In this document: positions 9,101 to 13,150 of the stretch, in pieces
Layout of the letters: each line of letters opens with the position of its first letter
Position numbering within the stretch: position 1 is the stretch's first letter
Source of the DNA: an uncultured bacterium
GTDB taxonomy: Bacteria; Verrucomicrobiota; Kiritimatiellia; RFP12; UBA1067
Assembly: GCA_946401765.1 (NCBI GenBank)
Contig: CAMIVJ010000036.1
Span: 1 to 13,150, forward strand
Direction: 5' to 3'
DNA: 13,150 nt
Position numbers and translations under genes: made by a program
The notes under the pieces: model-generated
What the model was told of the DNA's origin: nothing
The model's input: only the letters and a program-made list of their open reading frames with translations
Database searches by the model: none

Positions 9101-10262
9101 CCGCGTGATCGCGCGCGACGGCACGGGCGAGATGGGGCCGTGGATCACTGAGTGGCAGAATGCGGGCTTTGGCATAGGCTGGACGACGGACGCCTCGGCC
9201 GCAGGCTCCACCGACCCGACGAAGTACACGAAGTTCGACACCTCCACCCTCAAGATGCGCCTGCCGCAGTCCGCCGCCTCCCGCACCGGCGTTCGCATGC
9301 GCGTGCTTGGCGCATGGGGCACTGGCGACAAGACCAACTTTGCGAACGACGACCTCGTGTACTCGCGTCTCGACTGCGTCACGAACACGCTCGCGGGACT
9401 GAACAAGTATGGCAACGCGAAGGCTGAGGCCGAGTTCCAGAGCGGCACATGCGTGCGCTTCGACGGCTGTTTCTACGTTTCCGCCGATGAGGCAGGCGAG
9501 TGGACGTTCTACGGCCACTACGACGACCTCATCGCCCTCGACGTCGATGGAACCCGCTTGCTTGCCACCACGTCATGGGGCACTGCCAACATCGCAACGG
9601 GCACGAGGTCGCTTGACGAAGGCTGGCATTCGTTCCGCATCTCGGCGGTTGACGGCGACGGCGGATGGGGCGCGTATTCCACAGACTCCGACGGCAGAAG
9701 GGGCGCAATCAGGGTGAAGCGTCCAAACGGCGAGAAGACGCTCACCTTCGACGAGACGAACTTCCGCATCGCCTACAGCGCGCAGGACGCGCAGAAGTTC
9801 TGCGCCGCGGGCCTTGGCGGCGTCACGACGCTCGGAGCGGGCTCCACGCTTGTCAACCGCAACGGCATCTCCGCTAACGGCGCGTGCCCGATCTACGGCA
9901 CGCTCGCCGGCTCGGGCGCGCTTGACGGATTCTTCCGCTTCACGGGCGAGGCGAGCGCGATCAGCGTCACCGGCAACGGCGGGCGCCTGTCGTCCAAGCC
10001 CAACCTCGACGACGTGGTGAACGGCGACTGCCTGAAAGGCCTTGCTAAGGTGGAGATGAACTTCCCGGAGGCGAAGCCCAACGCGGCGCGCTACGACGTA
10101 TGCGCGGCGGGCGACCTTACTGCCGAGGAGGCCGCGCTGATCGCGGTGAACGTGAAGCTGCCTAACGGCGATGTTGCCGACGACTGGAAGGCCACCGTCG
10201 TCAACGGCCGCCTAAGCGTCAAGAACCCGCATCCGGGCGGATGCACCATTATCCTCCGGTAA
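3192..10262 (+). CDS. Giant secreted repeat protein: tandem lectin-like domains, beta-strand repeats, two PA14-like units
   Basis: From ATG 3192 the product has 2356 residues; the frame extends to ATG 3120, but a promoter inside that extension and a clean signal peptide argue for 3192. Residues 1-20 (Lys/Arg, hydrophobic core, VFA cleavage site) are a Sec signal. Two related beta-sandwich, probably carbohydrate-binding-like domains follow: about 21-185, opening NLILNGTFEG with NGTW at 67-70, and about 307-490, opening MVINGDFDLPG with NGTW at 366-369. The middle (about 500-1850) is Gly/Thr/Ala/Val-rich with GTL-type turns, as in beta-helices, including autotransporter-associated beta-strand units (about 924-952 and 1203-1231) and two W-x4-NW modules (638-644, 1096-1102). 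Two PA14-like units carry DDNIYLEVDG at 1935 and DDLIALDVDG at 2111. The tail ends GGCTIILR. No autotransporter barrel, LPXTG or PEP-CTERM helix is visible. Likely an extracellular or surface adhesin or glycan-binding protein; no catalytic motif is recognised and the function is unknown. Confidence 0.85.
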   Translation: MVAKRAWLVATAFAAAQVFAGGNLILNGTFEGTASQNAWGAYANQGDFSCSDWTFDAPSRAGLGKPNGTWMASGLAVGPFALFLQTGSGEVIVRQSLGALPAGAYRITFSYTVRPSHTGATTHVELVEDGGAVTSVGSLSPTTTSLLSFSADVTIPAGTYTFRFRQPDPGGDKANVFENVVVRRLDAAIGDARYPELTDALVASDKGAVIQWDQDGANASLSSANLTWNGNMPTVQVPGTLTFQGSNTIATYGNAPGVFTLFSADAISLASGATLSLDAPVTDGLVRTLNVSETAVTLVVALDPNRTEMVINGDFDLPGMSTGTIQAQAPSWSYAYPNGGFAIPYWDYYTSDTVHQGYGCGISEANGTWLAANQTNGGRYSFYGQREVNGIDALIRQNFGATPAGVYRFSFNYATRGASQAACIWNAKVLKDGATIHSMKMGEISNTVFANKSTVIAIGSAGSYGLAFAHLSPNKDDRTALIDDIHFTREAVGGWSVADGVTTLSGTAEVPAQSFVDGDAEMASGTVISTAVDRFLPSLRVDGTLTVKGTVTITLPNSYTTEEGTYKLVEAKALALENGASFMIDPACKFRDVDAGANYAYVPELITTANAVILHLYNLQPSGNNYYKAASGRTDDFWNTASNWERNHVPASGDGNVLFNHPGTVVFDGAYANSDKLLFFFRNGMQAPVVFDATDDAFGYDFNSAGEYFRGAQGNGVAGWVDFHRGTYSMLRILLTGSSNTGYESVFRFDVSGATVSSGAMQCGYSVDALTDVNISAGTLTISDYNPNITARTMNRTRVTGGKFVMTSNLQACSGQSSVFDCEVTGGEVEVRGTLNVAYTAANSRGNLRLSGGLVRANNISAPVGFGTFLFDGGTLAPYATSTAWLDGTTLTVAAGKNAVVDTEGKDIVWAATLADDAGGNNFGLTKRGDGVFAFAADQTFTGALAVEGGTLMATKAIVASGTSVAQGATLSVADGTVGQTVNLAALAPAGGARLAIDLDETACDRFVPEALDLSGASSANPVVIVVSPLGLSELPVTAEYTVIAGGLAAADAGKFTVNGVDALVGVKNGALVLTSSNREKVTAEWSGAANDGGKWTTAGNWTDDIAPQNGDTAAFNLASGGITDFDIGGLALGGIVFGQTAGAFTHAGAESLRVVNAVTNLSSATQTFTVPMTIGVDGKSAEVNTAGDLVLTGATTIAAATLVKKGAGTLAVPGPTALTASRIEVEEGTLRIDERVATTDSPKDGAIVVKDGARLDVNSALDWDYPVQHASTRSKTVSIQGNGPDGAGALYNSNVNGANGSELSRLTLTGDAKAGGGHVYVRALASSEFPESIISGHEHTLTVDTGIGCETVNWFGLAGTALDLARIDVNGYLHFQDEITGSVADGVHFKDGSNLRLHIATLPATVPIIADAGANVKVAGSGSASKVNSTLTIGEGATMTATASQPITFYGPVTNAGTFVQASGNVYFNGPSLEGGTYTANGTFLWFGGSINSPESEITIGESTTGVVIFGAQLDLPDTGLPTLAKINATTTKETRLMPRAPSMIDGDLYDAVISGAANFVYIDSVENAATVTVKNATWNLKNTLYLGANDRSGHFVVGDGAVVTVPNLIYTAYSSAPKATYIEVARGGTLNWTQSGGNGFHIGRGYSDALNESVCYPHRVSVTGGTLNADNGTVLVGVFTAFSYFDLLDGWFSPKQIEIRHINNSRAKWIKAHEELFTQKGGVFALGSGGMRSSWPNWEKPHADLQGGVLRPRESFSNKFGYMNIQFGASPASPGEYAIELNGKDVAWNAPLLGASEVTIQGEGKFSSSALLQSIPLGRWNVTGTTQPVDLSGAAGFAGGLNLADGTSATLSIEGEGLVEWAMFNSDEYNGLDALKGFTGICPYVATTLAHLHIHYANDASKPMGSNSAFIYRGQFFVEEAKAGTWCFAGDFDDNIYLEVDGTGVFTGTAHNVAGAGSIELAAGWHDFRVIARDGTGEMGPWITEWQNAGFGIGWTTDASAAGSTDPTKYTKFDTSTLKMRLPQSAASRTGVRMRVLGAWGTGDKTNFANDDLVYSRLDCVTNTLAGLNKYGNAKAEAEFQSGTCVRFDGCFYVSADEAGEWTFYGHYDDLIALDVDGTRLLATTSWGTANIATGTRSLDEGWHSFRISAVDGDGGWGAYSTDSDGRRGAIRVKRPNGEKTLTFDETNFRIAYSAQDAQKFCAAGLGGVTTLGAGSTLVNRNGISANGACPIYGTLAGSGALDGFFRFTGEASAISVTGNGGRLSSKPNLDDVVNGDCLKGLAKVEMNFPEAKPNAARYDVCAAGDLTAEEAALIAVNVKLPNGDVADDWKATVVNGRLSVKNPHPGGCTIILR

Positions 10263-10327
10263 CAGGCACAATCACATGTAGCGTTTAACGTGCGTCGCGC
10301 GTCGGTGCCTGTGGCACGCCGCGCGGC
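10262..10327 (+). terminator. Hairpin-rich spacer, possible terminator of the giant gene
   Basis: ACAGGCAC (10262-10269, starting at the last base of the stop codon) and GTGCCTGT (10305-10312) form an 8-bp perfect inverted repeat around a 35-base loop. The right arm also takes part in a tighter alternative hairpin, GTGCC-TGT-GGCAC (10305-10317). A 10-bp perfect palindrome GCCGCGCGGC (10318-10327) follows at once. There is no direct T-tract (GTCTTTAT comes about 10 bases later), so a canonical intrinsic terminator is not demonstrated. The structures could instead stabilise the long mRNA at its 3' end. Confidence 0.4.
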
Positions 10328-10339
10328 TTGCGTCAGGTC

Positions 10340-10368
10340 TTTATATTCCGGCGCGATTATGGTAGAAT
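10340..10368 (+). promoter_or_regulatory. Extended -10 promoter for ychF-murF
   Basis: TTTATA (10340-10345, 4 of 6 matches to TTGACA) is followed after 17 bases by TAGAAT (10363-10368, 5 of 6 matches to TATAAT). TG at 10360-10361 gives TGGTAGAAT, an extended -10. The predicted start near 10375 leaves a leader of about 25 bases containing GGAAGG (10388-10393), 7 bases before ATG 10401. No other promoter is visible before ychF, murF or the last gene. Confidence 0.65.
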
Positions 10369-10400
10369 AGAGGCGTCTTTATCAAACGGAAGGTTTTAAG

Positions 10401-11525
10401 ATGAGTCTTTCAGTAGGCATTGTGGGCCTGCCCAACGTCGGCAAGTCCACGCTCTTCAACGCGCTGACGAAGCGCCAGCAGGCGGCGGCCGAGAACTACC
10501 CGTTCTGCACGATCGAGCCGAACTCGGCAATCGTCGAGGTGTCTGACCCACGTCTCGAGGCGCTGGCGGCGATTGTGCATCCGCAGCAGATCATCCGCGC
10601 CACTGTGGAGTTCACCGACATCGCCGGCCTCGTGAAGGGTGCGTCGAAGGGCGAGGGACTCGGCAACAAGTTCCTCGCGAACATACGCGAGTGCGACGCG
10701 ATCCTGCACGTTGTGCGCTGCTTCGAGAACGACGACATCATACACGTTCAGGAGGGCGGCAACAAGTCTGCCCCAATCGACCCCGCAGGCGACGCGGAGG
10801 TGATCGAGACGGAGCTTGTGCTCGCCGACATGGAGCAACTGCAGAAGCGCTGCGACAAGACGCGCAACGAGGCCAAGAGCGACCCGAAGAAGCGTCCCGA
10901 ATTCGACGCGATGACGGCTCTTCTCGCCCACCTCGGCGAAGGCAAGCCCGTGCGCACCTTTCCGCGCGCCGAAGGCGACCCGATCCTTCCCGTTCTCCGC
11001 GACCTTCACTTTCTCACCGACAAGAAGACCATCTACTGCGCGAACGTGGCAGAAAGCGATCTCGCCGCCCCGGAGGCCAACCCGCACGTCGCCGCGCTCA
11101 AGGCCTACGCCGACGCGCAGGGATGCGAGATGGTGACAGTGTGCGCGCAGATGGAGGCCGACCTCGCCGGCCTCTCGGACGACGACGCACGCGAGTTCCT
11201 CTCGAGCTACGGCCTCACCGAGAGCTCGCTCGACCGCACGATCAAGCTCGCCTACCACACGCTCGGCCTCGCGAGCTTCCTCACGGCCGGTCCTAAGGAG
11301 GTGCGCGCCTGGACGTTCCGCCGTGGCTGGAAGGCACCGCAGTGCGCAGGCGTGATCCACACCGACTTCGAGAAGGGCTTCATCCGCGCGCAGGTGATTT
11401 CGTTCGACGACTACGTGAAGCACAACGGCGAGGCTGGCGCTCGCGCCGCCGGCGCGCTGCGTCCGGAAGGCAAGGAATACGAGATGCAGGACGGCGACGT
11501 GGTGGAGTTCATGTTCAACAAGTAA
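10401..11525 (+). CDS. ychF: Redox-regulated ATPase YchF (OLA1 family)
   Basis: The product has 374 residues, close to the usual 363. It is a universally conserved cytoplasmic P-loop NTPase of the Obg/TRAFAC group that binds ribosomes and prefers ATP over GTP. The P-loop GLPNVGKST occupies 9-17; the switch I region contains NYPFCTIEPN (32-41); the G3 motif is DIAGLVKGASKGEGLGNKFL (73-92). The G4 position reads NVAES (215-219) in place of the GTPase NKxD, which is the YchF hallmark explaining ATP preference. A helical coiled insertion spans about 130-180. The C-terminal TGS-like domain (about 290-374) has FLTAGPKEVRAWTF, a GVIHTDFEKGFIRAQV stretch and QDGDVVEFMFNK at the very end. GGAAGG lies 7 bases before ATG 10401. 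It is the first gene of a transcription unit with murF. Confidence 0.97.
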   Translation: MSLSVGIVGLPNVGKSTLFNALTKRQQAAAENYPFCTIEPNSAIVEVSDPRLEALAAIVHPQQIIRATVEFTDIAGLVKGASKGEGLGNKFLANIRECDAILHVVRCFENDDIIHVQEGGNKSAPIDPAGDAEVIETELVLADMEQLQKRCDKTRNEAKSDPKKRPEFDAMTALLAHLGEGKPVRTFPRAEGDPILPVLRDLHFLTDKKTIYCANVAESDLAAPEANPHVAALKAYADAQGCEMVTVCAQMEADLAGLSDDDAREFLSSYGLTESSLDRTIKLAYHTLGLASFLTAGPKEVRAWTFRRGWKAPQCAGVIHTDFEKGFIRAQVISFDDYVKHNGEAGARAAGALRPEGKEYEMQDGDVVEFMFNK

Positions 11526-11537
11526 AGGCGCGCCAGA

Positions 11538-12887
11538 ATGTCAGAAGTCGCCTCATCCACGAACGGCATAACCTTCGCCGAGTTTGCGTCCTGGACAGGC
11601 GCGAAATGCGAAGGACCTCTTCCCGAATCTTTCTCGCGCGTCACGTTCGACTCGCGCCTAGTTGCGCCTGGCTGCCTCTACATGGCGTTTCCCGGCGCCA
11701 CGCGCGACGGGCACGAATTCGTGGCGCAGGCGCTTGAGAAGGGCGCCGCGGCGGCGCTCGTGCGCAACGACTGGCAGGGCGCACAGTCCGGAATGCCGCT
11801 CGTGCGCGTTGACGATCCGCGCGCTGCAATGACGTTGGCGGCGCGTGCGTGGCGACGTTCGCTCAAGGCGACGGTCATAGGCGTGACTGGCTCGGCTGGT
11901 AAGACCACGGTGAAGGAGCTCACGGCCGCGTTCCTGCGCGCGTGTGGCCGTCGCGTCCACGCGACCGAAGGCAACTACAACAACGACCTCGGCGTGCCGG
12001 TGACGCTTCTATGCGCGCCGCGCGACTCGGAGTTTCTCGTTGTCGAGATGGGGTCCAACCACCCTGGCGAGATACAGCATCTTGTGGACATCGCCCTGCC
12101 TGACGCAGGCGTGATATCTTCGATAGGCACCGCGCACATAGAGTTCTTCAAGACGCAGGACGGCATCGCCCAGGAGAAGGGCGCGCTCCTCGCGGGCCTA
12201 GGCAGATGCGACAGCGCGCACGTGGAGCCGTTTTCAGTTCTCGCGAGGGAGAACGCGCGCTATGAGAAGCTTTCGGCAATGAGCGCGGGCCGCGTGGTCA
12301 CGACGTCGCTTGACGAGCCATGCGCCGCCAGATTCTCCGAAGCGCTGAAGGTGCGTCTTCCCGGGCGGCACAACGTGCTGAACGCGCTTCTCGCGGCGGC
12401 ATGCGCCGCGCAGTTCGGCGTGAGCGAAGAGACTTGCCTTGCGGCACTTGCGCATGTGCGCCTGCCGGGTGGACGTTGGCGCGTTGTGGAGCAGGGCGGC
12501 GCAACGTGGATCGACGACACGTACAACGCAAACCCCACCGCAATGGTTGCCGCTCTTGAGACGTTTGCCCAGATTCCGTGCGAAGGGCGCCGCATTGCCG
12601 TGCTGGGCGACATGTTCGAGCTTGGCGAGAAGGAGGCGTTCTACCATTCGCAGGTCGGCGCACGCGCAAAGGAGCTGCCGATAGACGAGCTGGTGTTCGT
12701 GGGCGAACGGGCGTGCGGACCGATGGCGGATGGTTATGGCGCGAAGTGTGTTCGCGCGGCGAACCTTGACGAAGCGCGCACGGCGCTTGATGAGATCGTC
12801 CGTCCGGGCGACATGGTGCTTCTCAAGGCGTCCAACAGCATGCATCTCGGCCGGCTCGTGCCAATGATTTCCGCAACACCAGAATAA
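11538..12887 (+). CDS. murF: UDP-N-acetylmuramoyl-tripeptide--D-alanyl-D-alanine ligase
   Basis: This cytoplasmic ATP-dependent ligase adds D-Ala-D-Ala to UDP-MurNAc-tripeptide, completing the pentapeptide precursor of peptidoglycan. The 449 residues match the family. Residues 10-100 form the UDP-binding domain (VTFDSRLVAPGCLYMAFPG, 35-53). The central ATPase domain has the P-loop GVTGSAGKTTVKEL (115-128), EGNYNNDLGVP (144-154), VVEMGSNHPGEI (168-179, Glu170) and IAQEKGAL (210-217), whose Lys214 is the probable carbamylated lysine. GRHNVLNALLAA (276-287) precedes the C-terminal domain with WIDDTYNANPTAM (324-336) and VLGDMFELGE (355-364); DDTYNANP and GDMxELG distinguish MurF from MurC, MurD and MurE. 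ATG 11538 is 12 bases after the ychF stop, with AAGG overlapping that stop, so the two genes are probably translated from one mRNA. No other mur or division gene is in view. Confidence 0.97.
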   Translation: MSEVASSTNGITFAEFASWTGAKCEGPLPESFSRVTFDSRLVAPGCLYMAFPGATRDGHEFVAQALEKGAAAALVRNDWQGAQSGMPLVRVDDPRAAMTLAARAWRRSLKATVIGVTGSAGKTTVKELTAAFLRACGRRVHATEGNYNNDLGVPVTLLCAPRDSEFLVVEMGSNHPGEIQHLVDIALPDAGVISSIGTAHIEFFKTQDGIAQEKGALLAGLGRCDSAHVEPFSVLARENARYEKLSAMSAGRVVTTSLDEPCAARFSEALKVRLPGRHNVLNALLAAACAAQFGVSEETCLAALAHVRLPGGRWRVVEQGGATWIDDTYNANPTAMVAALETFAQIPCEGRRIAVLGDMFELGEKEAFYHSQVGARAKELPIDELVFVGERACGPMADGYGAKCVRAANLDEARTALDEIVRPGDMVLLKASNSMHLGRLVPMISATPE

Positions 12888-12901
12888 AAGGAGAACACAA
12901 A

Positions 12902-13150
12902 ATGAAGAACCTCATCATCATGGCAATGTGCCTTGCCTCCACGACGCTCTTCGCGGCACAGTGCAAGGGCCTCACCCAGAAGGGCGAGCGCTGCAAGCGC
13001 GAGGCCGATCCCGGTTCCGCCTACTGCATTGGCCACGCCGACCAGGCGAAGAAGGCTGATGCGGCAAAGAAGACCGAGGCTGCGCCGAAGGCCGATGCAG
13101 CGAAGAAGGCCGATGCAGTGAAGAAGGAGAAGGAAACCAAGAAGACCGAG
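12902..13150 (+). CDS. Small secreted protein with a DUF5763-like Cys/His cluster and Lys/Ala repeat tail (3' end outside window)
   Basis: The frame is open from ATG 12902 to the window edge (83 codons, no stop). AAGGAG at 12888-12893 is an ideal Shine-Dalgarno, 8 bases upstream, and the gene begins 14 bases after murF, so it is probably in the ychF-murF unit. Residues 1-19 (MKNLIIMAMCLASTTLFAA) are a signal peptide; the residue before Cys21 is Gln, so it is not a lipobox. The mature part starts with C21-x9-C31-x10-C42-x2-H45, in the context CKGLTQKGERC and AYCIGH. This resembles the short zinc-binding-like DUF5763 pattern (CxxxTxxGxxC...GxxYCxxH), as I remember it. From residue 51 a Lys/Ala/Glu hexapeptide repeat runs to the edge. 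Export of such a cluster is unusual. The function is unknown; metal binding or disulfide formation are guesses. Confidence 0.8.
   Translation, partial: MKNLIIMAMCLASTTLFAAQCKGLTQKGERCKREADPGSAYCIGHADQAKKADAAKKTEAAPKADAAKKADAVKKEKETKKTE
13052..13150 (+). repeat. 18-base tandem repeat encoding Lys/Ala-rich hexapeptides
   Basis: In frame with the last gene, successive 18-base units encode KADAAK, KTEAAP, KADAAK, KADAVK, KEKETK and the start of a further KTE unit cut by the window edge. The units at 13088-13105 and 13106-13123 differ by a single base (GCG versus GTG), which indicates recent duplication. The segment is likely a charged, flexible or helical tail; its total length cannot be seen. 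Confidence 0.7.

Noticed and set aside
9700..10262. Possible autotransporter beta-barrel or PEP-CTERM anchor at the end of the giant protein
   Set aside because: I looked for alternating amphipathic barrel strands with a terminal aromatic, and for a hydrophobic helix with a basic tail; neither is present.
10410..11423. 337-residue antisense frame opposite ychF
   Set aside because: It is a complement shadow of a strongly conserved gene, with low-complexity Leu/Val/Arg/His composition.
12902..12964. Lipoprotein signal for the last gene
   Set aside because: Cys21 is preceded by Leu-Phe-Ala-Ala-Gln, so the -1 position is Gln and no lipobox is formed; a plain signal peptide fits better.
13088..13123. 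Direct repeats considered as a CRISPR-like array
   Set aside because: The units are contiguous without spacers, are in frame and encode a hexapeptide repeat.

Overview
The window is GC-rich bacterial DNA. All convincing genes lie on the + strand and are tightly packed, and no RNA gene, insertion sequence or CRISPR array is visible. The gene content fits a Gram-negative-type member of the PVC superphylum, most likely Kiritimatiellota or a relative such as Lentisphaerae or Verrucomicrobia. The clues are a Gfo/Idh/MocA oxidoreductase of the type abundant in those groups, a divergent DXS, and a giant secreted protein built from autotransporter-associated beta-strand repeats and PA14-like units. 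This taxonomic placement is inference.

Region 1 (1-2994) looks like one transcription unit. It holds the tail of a Gfo/Idh/MocA-family oxidoreductase, then dxs (first enzyme of the MEP isoprenoid pathway), then a DjlA-like membrane co-chaperone with a glycine-rich N-terminal membrane segment, a TerB-like helical domain and a C-terminal J domain. Gaps are 25 and 15 bases.

Region 2 (2995-10262) is a single gene behind its own promoter. It encodes a secreted, repeat-rich protein of about 2356 residues. A TTGACA / extended -10 promoter lies inside the N-terminal extension of the longest open frame, so the real start is probably ATG 3192, which gives a clean signal peptide. The protein has two related N-terminal lectin-like beta-sandwich domains, a long beta-helix-like middle with two W...NW modules, two PA14-like units and a short tail. 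No membrane anchor or autotransporter barrel is visible. It is the most lineage-specific and least understood gene here.

Region 3 (10263-13150) begins with a hairpin-rich spacer and a second extended -10 promoter. Next come ychF (universally conserved P-loop ATPase/GTPase) and murF (last cytoplasmic ligase of the UDP-MurNAc-pentapeptide pathway), 12 bases apart. The window ends inside a small secreted protein that starts 14 bases after murF. It has a Cys/His cluster resembling the DUF5763 family followed by a Lys/Ala-rich hexapeptide repeat.

Housekeeping functions (isoprenoid precursors, chaperone, translation-associated ATPase, peptidoglycan) therefore flank one giant surface or extracellular protein. 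No new multi-gene system is evident. The points of novelty are the architecture of the giant protein, the secreted Cys/His-cluster protein, and some substitutions at usually conserved DXS motifs.
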